Positions 8,837-17,099 of a DNA stretch of 19,578 nt are shown piece after piece. The notes under the pieces are model-generated. The model was not told where the DNA came from. It saw nothing but the letters and a program-made list of their open reading frames with translations, and made no database searches. Position numbers and translations under genes: made by a program. The first letter of the stretch is position 1. Each line of letters opens with the position of its first letter. The stretch covers positions 1-19,578 of the forward strand of contig JWZX01002433.1 in the NCBI GenBank assembly GCA_001275005.1, given 5' to 3'. Source of the stretch: Chrysochromulina tobinii. Taxonomy: Eukaryota > Haptophyta > Prymnesiales > Chrysochromulinaceae.

Positions 8837-9548
8837 ATGCTTGCGTTCGTCTCGGCTGCGGCGGGCTTCGCCCCCACCCTCACTCCTGTGGCGCCTGCGT
8901 CGATGCGCGCGGCGCCTGTGCGCATGGGCTATGAGACTGAGCTCGGCGCAACCGGCCCGCTCGGCCTGTGGGATCCTCTCGGCCTGGTAAGCGCTGCCTA
9001 TTCAACCCCTCTGCTGCGAGTCCCTGCACGTCCCTGTGCCTTGCACGGCGGCGCCTGACGCCTGGCCCGCACGCTCCACCTCGCAGTCCTCCAAGGCATC
9101 GCCAGCGAAATTCGCACGCTGGCGCGCGGTGGAGATCAAGCACGGCCGCATCGCGATGATGGCCACGACGGGCTACATCGCGCAGTCGTGCTTCCGGTTT
9201 GGTGGGTACCTCTCTACGTCGGCGAACATCAAGTTCGCGGATGTGCCGAACGGCATCAAGGGCCTCGCGGCCGTGCCTCCGCTCGGCCTCGCGCAGATCC
9301 TCCTGTTCATTGGCCTGATGGAGTGCGGCACGTGGCGCTTTTATGAGGGCTCGTGGCCAGGCAGCGTGCCCGCCGGCAAGGCGCCGGGCGACGTGGCGGG
9401 CGAATTTTGGGTGCGGTACACTGATCCGGCGGAGAAGAAGTCCAAACTCAACATCGAGCTGAACAATGGCCGCGCGGCGATGATGGGCATTACAGGCATG
9501 CTGATGCACGACCACCTGACGGGCTCGTGGGTCCCGCCTGGCTTCTGA
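8837..9548 (+). CDS. Fucoxanthin-chlorophyll a/c-type light-harvesting protein (two exons)
   Basis: Exons 8837-8986 and 9087-9548 join in phase 0 to give 203 residues; the intron has GTAAGC and CGCAG ends. The protein binds chlorophyll a/c and carotenoid in the thylakoid antenna. The N-terminus (MLAFVSAAAGFAP) fits a short signal peptide followed by a Phe-led transit peptide, as used to enter complex plastids. Next comes the WDPLGL entry motif typical of the family. Helix 1 carries E66-I-K-H69-G-R71, helix 2 is the LGLAQILLFIGLMECG segment, and helix 3 carries E174-L-N-N-G-R179 followed by AAMMG. These pigment-ligand and salt-bridge residues are intact and the length is normal, so the gene looks functional. 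A sits at -3 of the start codon. The FADVPNG loop is typical of chlorophyll a/c antenna proteins. The exact Lhc subgroup is not assigned. Confidence 0.93.
8987..9086 (+). other. Intron of the light-harvesting gene
   Basis: A 100-bp GT-AG intron in phase 0. It falls between the WDPLGL motif and helix 1. Reading straight through changes frame relative to the LHC helices, so splicing is required. Confidence 0.88.
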
Positions 9549-10120
9549 GCGCCGCGTGGCTCGAGGTTTAGGATCGGCGGGAGACGGCGCGGAGCTGCTG
9601 CCGACGTTCGCCGGCGTTCTGTACGAGCGGGCGCGAGAGGTGCCGTCCTGTATCGACCGCCGAAGTATCAAGTAAGCGCCGGCTGCTGCCCACTGGATTG
9701 TCCGGGCTGCGCACAGTATGAGAAGCTCTGCACATGAACCCATTCCGCACGTGCGGTATGTTGATAAACAGTTGTGCTGTTTCTTGAACGTGAACATGTA
9801 CATGTAGTCACACCCTCAGTCGCCCTCGCCCTCGGCCACGCAATGAACTTTCATTGCCGTGGGAATCGGACGTATAAGTGCGCCGGCGCGCCGCGCGGCG
9901 GGGGTCAGGTAATAACAGGGACAAAGTCCGGTCGATACTTAGTAGACGGCAAGGCCAACGCCAAGGGTTAAGCGGGTACCATCACCATGGCGGCTACGCG
10001 ATTTTGGATTCGTACATTCGTTAACAAGTGAACATAACCGTGTGTGCAACATGTACTCAAAAGATCCTCCGGTACGCTGTATAGAATTTCGAAAATTTGA
10101 ATCTCGACAGATTCATCTTT
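9549..10120. other. Convergent intergenic region (3' ends of the LHC and ADP-ribosyltransferase genes)
   Basis: This stretch holds the 3' regions of two converging genes. It is AT-richer than the flanking coding DNA, especially after 9960. A 12-bp perfect palindrome (acatgtacatgt) lies at 9794-9805. I see no tRNA, snRNA or convincing protein gene; short frames here lack coding character. Confidence 0.6.
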
Positions 10121-12733
10121 TCAGATGTACGACGGGACCGCCTCAAGCTCCATGATGCGGTCGATCATCTCTGGCGCCCCTTCGGATGGCAGCTCGACCG
10201 CGAGCATCGTGCATGGCGGGAACAGGACCTCGTTCTCTCTCGCAAACTGCGAGAGAATCGACACGTCGGCTCCGTAGTGATACCCATCGTCGGTCTCGGG
10301 GTTCGCGCGCAGCCGCCACATCACGTTCTTCTCAGCGCTCATGTACTGGAGCGGCGTCGCGCGCTCGGTGCTCGTGGACATAAAGGTGGCGTCAGTGGCG
10401 ACGACCATGCCCAGCCGATCCCTCGAGAAGAAGCTGCGATCGAGTTCGCCGCGCACGCCGCGATACAGCGTGCGTTGGGCCTCGTCGGCCGTCGCGGCCG
10501 CCGACAGCTTTCGAATGGCTGAGCAGAGATGGCCCACTGTCGCCGCAAACGTGTGCGCCGGGTGCGTCGCGAGCGCCCGCCGCAGCGTTCCATTGAGCGT
10601 GCCGATCTGCCGCAAAAAGTCGTTGATCACGATGTAGCTCGGGCCCGTGTACAGGCGCACCGCAATCACCTCCTCCTCGCTCAGGTACGCGTGTCCCTCC
10701 GGTCGCTCGCTGGTTGGCGTCCGCCGTGAGGCGATACGTTTGTTGGCCACGGACAGGAATTCATCCAGCGTCCAGCCGTCGTGTTGTTCGTCACGGATGC
10801 CCGGCGTGCAGTCTTCTTTTCTTTTGGCCGTGCCAACCACGTACTCGTACTCGTCTTGCAGCCGGTACAACACGCCCGCATAGTCCGTGAACTCGAAGCC
10901 CTCGCGGCAAAACTCCTGCTCGATCGTCAGCACGGGGTTGGCTGTAATGTCCTCGATGCCCGCCACGTACGACTCGCGATCGCCGTACCGCAGAGTGGCC
11001 TTGCTCCCGACGAGCTTGCCGACCGAACCCGAGGGCGACCTACCAACCACTGCCGAGGGCGACCGACCAACCACCGCCACCGGGAAGCGAGAGGTTACGC
11101 TCGGTGGTGGTCGGTAGGTCGCTGTCACGACTAGCAGCCACTGCTCCGGACGCACGTCGACGCCGTCGACCTCTGCACACCACGTGCCTGGCTCCTTGAT
11201 CTCTCGCAACCGAAAGAGCGTGTGAGGCGGGAAGCAGATGCGTTGTGAGTCGGTGCGGATGCCCGCGTGCATCAGCTCATCGCGCTCGCCGCGCCCGCGC
11301 GACTTGAAGCAAACGATCGGACCAGCGCATTCGGCCGCATCGCAGTACTTGTACTCGCCCGGGCCGGTCTCCCTGTCCTTGAAGCAGTGCCGAAAGCCTT
11401 CGGGTACAAAGCACTCCTTCTTCGTCCAGCCTTCGATGACAGCGCTGCTCGTGACTCCGCAGAAGCCGTTTCGGTCGTACTTCGCGCCCTTTTTAGCGGC
11501 GTCGAACAACTCGCCCCATCGTGGCTCATCGTGCACCAAGCCGCCTTTCCCATATACGTTGCGGTAACATTTCGGAATGTCACCGCCGCCGGGCGCCCTT
11601 TGATCCGTCTGGACGCGCTCAACTTGTGCATAGAGCACCTCAAGCAGCTTGTAGATGGACGCACAGTAGCGTCCGCTAGACTCACGCAGCGAGAGCGCGA
11701 GCACACGCCGCCTCTGCACGAGCACCGTGAACGCCTGCGCCTCCTCGAGTGTGAAGCCATGGGCTACGCGATCGTCGATGTCTTCCTGAAACTTGGTCTG
11801 GACGACCTCGATGCTGTCGCGCTGCAGGATGCCAGCTTCTGTGAGCATGTCGTCTCTGATAGGGACTCCCTGATCGCGCAGCCATCGATTCTGCTCCAGT
11901 GCCATCTGGACCCACTCGCCTTGCCAGTTTCGATCCGGCGCCGGCGGCATGAGCACCTCCGAGATGGGCTGAAGATAGAGTGAGCGGAGGGAGCGATGAG
12001 GCTCGTTCTTTCTGAGCGCATCCTCGAGCTTCTCCATCGCCTTGGTCAAGCAGTCGCTTGCGCTCATGACGTCGTGGCGCAGCCCATAAATCAGCAACGC
12101 GCTGCCTTGACGCCGCGGCGTCAAGGGGGAGAGCGGACGCGGTGTGCAATGAGGCGGATGAGGCGAAGGCGGCGTCTCTTGATCCGCCGTATCCGCCGTA
12201 TCCGCCTTATCCGCCGGCTCACTTTTCGCTGGGGCGGCGTTCGGATCACCGACAGCGCCGTGGACCGCCGTGGACCGTTGGCCTGCGAACAGTCCGAGCA
12301 AGCAGCAGACTACGCAGAGGCCTATTTGCTCGTATACCGCGCCTAGCACGAGGGCGATGCCGAGCGAGGTGAGGGCGCTGATAGATGGGCGAGGTGCCTT
12401 GCAGCGAAAGAAGAAGAGCGAGCTGACGACAATGAGAAAGCAAGTCAGCAGAGTCATCCAAATCAGCGCGTGGTCGTGCGAGTCAACCACGACCGTGGCA
12501 CTGTCTACGACCTGTGCCCGGTCATGCTTCTTCCACCCCAAGCCGGCCGCCTCGTGCATTGCGGATGTGTCAAAGAGCCGCTCAATGAAGGACATGTAGG
12601 AGACGGACCAACCTTCCATAGTGGATAAATAGCCCGGCGCTGGTGGTGGTACTGGCGGCTCAGCACCACTCATCATACCCAGCAGGACGGACAAGTAGCC
12701 CGGCGGCGGCGGCAAAGGCGGCTGGCACGCCAT
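10121..12733 (-). CDS. Predicted membrane protein with C-terminal arginine-type ADP-ribosyltransferase domain
   Basis: An 870-residue single-exon protein from ATG at 12733 to TGA at 10121; an in-frame TAG lies about 45 bp upstream. The N-terminus repeats a PPPxPGYLS motif. Hydrophobic segments at about 89-109 and 118-150 suggest two or three membrane spans. A Pro/Thr/Asp-rich spacer, a largely alpha-helical region and a Cys-containing region follow. The C-terminal 190 residues match the R-S-E class of NAD-dependent ADP-ribosyltransferases: an AVRLYTGPSYIVINDFLR helix, Arg758 in LYRGV, Ser786-Thr-Ser788 and the loop E833-N-E835 followed by VLFPP. The E-x-E form is known to favour arginine as acceptor. 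All catalytic residues are present, so activity is likely. Target, topology and physiological role are unknown. Family membership is read from motifs only. Confidence 0.85.
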   Translation of the reverse strand: MACQPPLPPPPGYLSVLLGMMSGAEPPVPPPAPGYLSTMEGWSVSYMSFIERLFDTSAMHEAAGLGWKKHDRAQVVDSATVVVDSHDHALIWMTLLTCFLIVVSSLFFFRCKAPRPSISALTSLGIALVLGAVYEQIGLCVVCCLLGLFAGQRSTAVHGAVGDPNAAPAKSEPADKADTADTADQETPPSPHPPHCTPRPLSPLTPRRQGSALLIYGLRHDVMSASDCLTKAMEKLEDALRKNEPHRSLRSLYLQPISEVLMPPAPDRNWQGEWVQMALEQNRWLRDQGVPIRDDMLTEAGILQRDSIEVVQTKFQEDIDDRVAHGFTLEEAQAFTVLVQRRRVLALSLRESSGRYCASIYKLLEVLYAQVERVQTDQRAPGGGDIPKCYRNVYGKGGLVHDEPRWGELFDAAKKGAKYDRNGFCGVTSSAVIEGWTKKECFVPEGFRHCFKDRETGPGEYKYCDAAECAGPIVCFKSRGRGERDELMHAGIRTDSQRICFPPHTLFRLREIKEPGTWCAEVDGVDVRPEQWLLVVTATYRPPPSVTSRFPVAVVGRSPSAVVGRSPSGSVGKLVGSKATLRYGDRESYVAGIEDITANPVLTIEQEFCREGFEFTDYAGVLYRLQDEYEYVVGTAKRKEDCTPGIRDEQHDGWTLDEFLSVANKRIASRRTPTSERPEGHAYLSEEEVIAVRLYTGPSYIVINDFLRQIGTLNGTLRRALATHPAHTFAATVGHLCSAIRKLSAAATADEAQRTLYRGVRGELDRSFFSRDRLGMVVATDATFMSTSTERATPLQYMSAEKNVMWRLRANPETDDGYHYGADVSILSQFARENEVLFPPCTMLAVELPSEGAPEMIDRIMELEAVPSYI

Positions 12734-12974
12734 GTGCGCGCTCGGGAAGTTTGATACAAGTGGGGAAAAGGGCACTATTTCACTCTCCTCTAGAGGAGAA
12801 GCAGGATTATCATGAGTACAGGGCCTTAGAGGCAGAACATGTGAACATCAGTTCGTGACGACTTGACATGTCTTGAAATCTCGGACGGTTTGCGCCACGA
12901 AGCGGGTTCGTGCGTTGCGTGCGGGCGTCCACCGGACGGGTCCGTGAAGGGTCGCGCTTGCCGAGCGTATTGTC
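12734..12974. promoter_or_regulatory. Divergent promoter region with a 16-bp palindrome
   Basis: These 241 bp separate the start codons of the ADP-ribosyltransferase gene (minus) and the coiled-coil gene (plus), so they must carry both 5' regions unless undetected upstream exons exist. A perfect 16-bp palindrome, tctcctctagaggaga, lies at 12784-12799, about 50 bp upstream of the minus-strand ATG. No TATA element is evident. Confidence 0.55.
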
Positions 12975-15860
12975 ATGATCGACGCCATGAGTGCCGTCGA
13001 GCTTGTCGACCTGAGTCGTCTACAAAAGGCCTGCCTCGACATGGAGTGGGAGCGGCACACGCAGTACATGGGCGAGATCTTCTTTTACGGCCAGCAGCGC
13101 CTCGACAAGCGCATGGAGGCCCACCGCAAGAAGGAGTTCGAGAAGCAGCGATCCTATGCGGTCCAGCGGCGATCGGCTGCGACCACAGCACCGCACCGCT
13201 CTGCGCCCACATTAGCTGCGCCGCCGCACCGTGCAGCGCCGCCACCGCCGCCGCCGCCGCCGCACAACATGCAGCCGACGCACTCTCGCTCGGCGCCCGC
13301 TCTGCTGCCGAAAGATGTCGGCAACGGTGCTCGCAGCCCGAACCGCGGCACCGGGCTTGGTGGACCTGCATCCGGACCGTCCACGCTCCTTCCGCGGTAC
13401 TCGTCCAGTGACTTGATCCCGAAGGAGGTGAACACCAAGCTCCTTCCGGATCGTATCACCAAGTACCTGCTCGAGATGGCGGCCGCGATGCCCGAGGAGC
13501 TCGTCGTGCTCGTCGAGATTGCGCCCCAGCAGAGCCGCTCGCTGCACCAGTCGCGCGAGCAGTACGAGCGGCACCTCGGGCTGCTCGACGATCTGCTGAG
13601 CGACACCCTGCTCAACTCCCTCAAGTATCCCAGCGAGGTGGCGTTCCGGATCGGCAAGGTGCAGGAGTGCCCAGCGAGCCTGCAGGACGAATGGGCCCGG
13701 CTCCGCCGGCGGGCAGCGCCAGCCGTGGCCTTTGACGACTTCCGGCAGCACGCGGTGCGCATGGCGCTCCTCACAAATCCGAAGCCGGACCCGGGCACGC
13801 GCTTCGCCGCCGACAATCAATTGGCGTCCAACCAATCGTGGAAGGGGAGTGCGATCGGCCGGTGCCCCGAGAAGGCCGCGCCGCCGCTGCGGCATGGCGC
13901 GTTTGAAGTGTACTTGGTGGTCCAGCGCGCGGGCAACTTGCGTCCGCGCGTCGAGCTGCTCTTCTCGAAGCTCTTCTCACGCTGCTGGCCGCGCGCGAAC
14001 GCCGTCCTCGGGCGGCTGCGCAAGGCGCTGGACGCCGAGTTGCGGCTGCGCGAGGACGAGAACGTGCTCGCGCGCGTGCGCGAGTCCAACGAGCCGGCGG
14101 AGCTACGCGCGGCGCTGCAGGAGTTGTCGGTGCTCGCCGATAGCCCAGCCGCCCAAGTGCTGCGCAGCCGACTGGCAGCTCTGTGCCCGCCTCCCGCGCC
14201 GCCGGCGCTACCTACGCCCCGTGGGCCAAGGGTGTCACCGACGACCGCGAGCACGTCGTCACCGGTGGCGCATGGGGCGGCCGCACTGCCGACGACGACG
14301 CACTCGGCCGAGGCAGCGCGGATCGAATACGTGGCAGGCGTGGGCGCGGTTTCGTCACTACCAGGCGTGGGCGCGGTTTCGTCACTACCAGGCGTGGGCG
14401 CGGTTTCGTCACTACCAGGCGTGGGCGCGGTTTCGTCACTACCAGGCGTGGTGGGGTGCGGCAAGCTACTCAGCCACGGCGAGCTAGCGGCGCTGCGACA
14501 AGGCATCGGCGGCGGGGCGGCCGCCGAAGCCGCCGCAGGTGCTGCAGCTTCGGAAGCACCGACATCGGCACGCCGGCCATGGCCGGCAGTGGCCCTTGAA
14601 GAGGCGAGGGGGGTGGCCGCGGCGTTGAAAGCTACCGAAGAGCCATTGAGGAGTGCAGCGCTCAGCACAGCGCTCATGCAGGAGGAAGAGCAGGAGGCGG
14701 CCGAGGTGCGGTTTCGTCACTACGCGGTGTCGTCACTGCCAGAGCAGGCGGCGGCCGAGGCAGCGGTGGCGGTGGCGGCGCAGGCAGCGGAGGAGGCGAG
14801 GGCGGCTGAGAGTGCGGCGGTGCAGGCAGCGGAGGAGGCGAGAGCAGCCAAAGCGGCTACCGAGCTCGCGGCGGAGGTGGCGAGGGCTGCCCAGGAAGTG
14901 GCCGAGCTGGCAGCGGGGGAGGCCAGTGCAGCAAGGGCGGCCGCCGAGCTGGCAGCGGGGTCGACGAAAGCGGCTGAGGCGGCGAGAGCAGGGGAGGCGG
15001 CGAGGGCTGCACGGGAGGCGAGGGAGGCGGCGGCGGCTTGGGCCGCAGAGGCAGAGGCAGAGGCAGAGGCTGCAGCGGCAGAGGTAGTGGCATCGGCAGA
15101 GGCATCGGCAGAGGCAGAGGAGGCAGCGGCAGAGGAGGCGACGGAGGAGGCGACGGAGGAGGCGACGGAGGAGGATCTCTGGGCGGCGGCATTGGAAGCG
15201 CGGGCAGCGGAAGAGGCGGCGGCTGAGCTCAAGGAGGCTTCTGATCTCGAGGGGGCCTCTGCTCTAAAGGGGGCGGCTGGCAAGATCGCGACCTCGAAGC
15301 AGGCGGCGGGCGAGATCGCGGCACTCCAATCACAACTGGCGGCAAAGCGCGCGGAGCGATTCGAGCTCGAGGCCGAGGCCCGGATGGAGACGGAGCGTCT
15401 CGAGGCGGCGAAGCTGGCCGAGCGCCTCGCAGTTGCCAAGGCGGAGGCGGAGGCGGAGCAGCTCGAGAGAGAGGCCGAGGCGAGGCAGGCCGAGGCGGCG
15501 AGGGAGGCGGAGGCGGCTCGCAAAGCCGAGGAGGTACGCAAGGGCGAGTTCAAGAAGAAGGCGGCCCTCCGGCGCAGCATGATGAGTGAGAGTGAGAGGG
15601 ATCTGTTCGCCGCCGCCGCCGCCGCCACAAACGATCCGGTAGGAGCGGCACTCCCAGCCCCTTGGGTACTCTCGGCCATCCCGGCGGCGGCGATCGTTGA
15701 CTCCATGATGGAAGAGGACGCGGAGGTGAAGGCGGAGATGGGCGCAGGCGGGAGCGCGGAGCACTCGCCGGGCGAGACGCAGATCGCGACCTCGAAGCAG
15801 GCGGCGGGCGAGACGCTCGCGCCGCCTCCGGGCCGGCCGCGGTATACTCGTCTGACCTGA
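12975..15860 (+). CDS. Unknown protein with Ala/Glu-rich coiled coil
   Basis: A 961-residue single-exon frame. The ATG at 12987 (residue 5) has a better start context and may be the true start. Residues 1-60 are charged and helical, and an eight-proline run lies near 88-97. Residues about 140-420 look like an ordinary folded helical region (for example LLPDRITKYLLEM and LGLLDDLLSDTLLNSLKYP). Four perfect VGAVSSLPG repeats follow at about 456-492. Residues about 570-870 form a long Ala/Glu/Arg-rich coiled-coil-like segment with an EEAT triplet repeat. The C-terminus is low complexity. No signal peptide or membrane span is seen. I do not recognise a family. The repeats and coiled coil suggest a structural or scaffold role, but that is inference. 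Compositional bias makes the last third the least certain part; the sense frame is still favoured because residues 140-420 look protein-like. Confidence 0.7.
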   Translation: MIDAMSAVELVDLSRLQKACLDMEWERHTQYMGEIFFYGQQRLDKRMEAHRKKEFEKQRSYAVQRRSAATTAPHRSAPTLAAPPHRAAPPPPPPPPHNMQPTHSRSAPALLPKDVGNGARSPNRGTGLGGPASGPSTLLPRYSSSDLIPKEVNTKLLPDRITKYLLEMAAAMPEELVVLVEIAPQQSRSLHQSREQYERHLGLLDDLLSDTLLNSLKYPSEVAFRIGKVQECPASLQDEWARLRRRAAPAVAFDDFRQHAVRMALLTNPKPDPGTRFAADNQLASNQSWKGSAIGRCPEKAAPPLRHGAFEVYLVVQRAGNLRPRVELLFSKLFSRCWPRANAVLGRLRKALDAELRLREDENVLARVRESNEPAELRAALQELSVLADSPAAQVLRSRLAALCPPPAPPALPTPRGPRVSPTTASTSSPVAHGAAALPTTTHSAEAARIEYVAGVGAVSSLPGVGAVSSLPGVGAVSSLPGVGAVSSLPGVVGCGKLLSHGELAALRQGIGGGAAAEAAAGAAASEAPTSARRPWPAVALEEARGVAAALKATEEPLRSAALSTALMQEEEQEAAEVRFRHYAVSSLPEQAAAEAAVAVAAQAAEEARAAESAAVQAAEEARAAKAATELAAEVARAAQEVAELAAGEASAARAAAELAAGSTKAAEAARAGEAARAAREAREAAAAWAAEAEAEAEAAAAEVVASAEASAEAEEAAAEEATEEATEEATEEDLWAAALEARAAEEAAAELKEASDLEGASALKGAAGKIATSKQAAGEIAALQSQLAAKRAERFELEAEARMETERLEAAKLAERLAVAKAEAEAEQLEREAEARQAEAAREAEAARKAEEVRKGEFKKKAALRRSMMSESERDLFAAAAAATNDPVGAALPAPWVLSAIPAAAIVDSMMEEDAEVKAEMGAGGSAEHSPGETQIATSKQAAGETLAPPPGRPRYTRLT
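14335..14451 (+). repeat. Four perfect 27-bp tandem repeats plus a partial fifth
   Basis: Units at 14335-14361, 14362-14388, 14389-14415 and 14416-14442 are identical, with a 9-bp partial copy after them. In frame they encode VGAVSSLPG. Perfect identity implies recent expansion or homogenisation. Confidence 0.97.
15283..15315 (+). repeat. 33-bp direct repeat, copy 1
   Basis: This segment is identical to 15781-15813, 498 bp downstream and in the same frame. It encodes IATSKQAAGE in both places. Confidence 0.95.
15781..15813 (+). repeat. 33-bp direct repeat, copy 2
   Basis: Perfect second copy of 15283-15315, near the C-terminus of the unknown coiled-coil protein. The flanking bases diverge at once. 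Confidence 0.95.
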
Positions 15861-17099
15861 GAGACTGGTCAGACTCTGTGGACTGTGCCTGAGGGCTGGC
15901 ACCGCACGGCCCGCACGGCGTGCGAGCGCGGTGCTTCATCAAAAGGCGCTCAGCTTTCCGAGGTACGTTGAGGTTCATCGTACAGCCTTCAGACTATCAA
16001 TTGCACATCGTACAATCATGGTAACCGATCAGCAGAAATCAGAATGTGTAGAACCAGAGCGGGCCGGGGCCGCTCGGCGCCCTTCAGCTGGAGGCGCGCC
16101 ACTCGAGCCGCTAACACCGGAGCCGCTACGCGCTACCTCGGTCCTCGCCGTGCTGCGGTCGTCCTCGACTGTGAGTCCGAACGGTGTGATCTGTGCGCTC
16201 TGTTTGCCGGTATGTCGCGGCGATCCGCGCGTGTGCCGCCCCGCGACGGACCCGCGTGTCACAGGTGATCCAGCGATCCACCTCGTGTTCGTCGCTTTCT
16301 TTGTTCTCAACGCTCAGGACGGTCCGGCGCAGGACGCAGGTCACTGAGAAAAGTCGCGTATCCCAGCCGGCTTACAAGCGAGCCGCTCCGCTAGCCGGAT
16401 ATATAGCTGCCGTTACCGGCAAGCGGCAACCCACTGTCACTTTGAACGACGAGTTGGTGCTGGGCTGTGGGCGTGATGAGTGGCAGCGTTGGTCTTGATT
16501 GTAAACGCGCTGGGGCTCGATTTCGAGCGCATTTCCACCTGGCGCTTCCTATGGGATGGGCTGTGGCGCACCCTGTGACGCTCCGGGGCCCGAGGGGTCG
16601 CTCGGCGTCTGCGGTTGCAGGGGGCTGAGCGTGTCGTGGTCAACATGGTTCTTGACCGAGGAGAGGTCCGCCATCGAAGACGCTTTTGTGACCCGGCCGA
16701 CCCGAATCTGGAACGGCTCTCTCTGGCGCATCACCATGGGTACAAAGCCAGCTTGACCTTGATGTGGTCTTGGTAACCTACCTGTGGGTGCATTCGCCCG
16801 ACGGAGGAGGCGGATTTGCGGAGGAGGCGGCATGAAATAAAAGTTTGAATTCGCCCGTGTAGAGCCTCTGTAGAGCCCGACGCGGCACCGACCGTTGACT
16901 AAACATCCTTGGGGGGAGCGACAACAGAAAACTCACGCCTCTCGCATGATTATTCACAGCCAATTCACACTGTGCCGCGACCGAGTGTGGAGACAGGCAG
17001 AGTAGGTCTCTCTCGACAGGCGCGGGCTCGGCCGACTCTTGTGGCAATCGCGGGCAGACCCACCGCGCGTGCCTCAGTAGCCAGCTCAGCGCAGGTCCA
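15861..17099. other. Intergenic region with no firm gene
   Basis: About 1.24 kb between the coiled-coil gene and CNOT1. It must hold the 3' region of the former and the promoter of the latter. A plus-strand frame from ATG 16018 to 16347 (109 residues) is Pro/Arg/Ala-rich without recognisable motifs, and I do not call it. A possible hairpin lies at 16382-16427. No tRNA or other RNA gene is seen. Confidence 0.5.
16549..16833 (-). CDS. Possible exon or gene fragment, unknown
   Basis: A minus-strand frame of 94 codons ending in a stop at 16549. Its middle (GFVPMVMRQREPFQIRVGRV then TKASSMADLSSVKNHVDHDT) has protein-like composition and mostly G/C third positions, and it ends in a Pro/Gln/Ser tail. 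The first 25 residues look non-coding, so it could be a last exon with an acceptor near 16760-16780, a decayed gene copy, or chance. No family is recognised. If expressed, it would diverge from CNOT1. Confidence 0.25.
   Translation of the reverse strand: MPPPPQIRLLRRANAPTGRLPRPHQGQAGFVPMVMRQREPFQIRVGRVTKASSMADLSSVKNHVDHDTLSPLQPQTPSDPSGPGASQGAPQPIP

Noticed and set aside
12733-12775. Extension of the transferase to an upstream GTG at 12775
   Set aside because: Nuclear genes normally start at ATG; the ATG at 12733 is the first in frame after the TAG.
15931-16347. 138-codon plus-strand frame after the coiled-coil gene
   Set aside because: Begins with GTG; even from the ATG at 16018 its composition is low-information and it has no recognisable motif.
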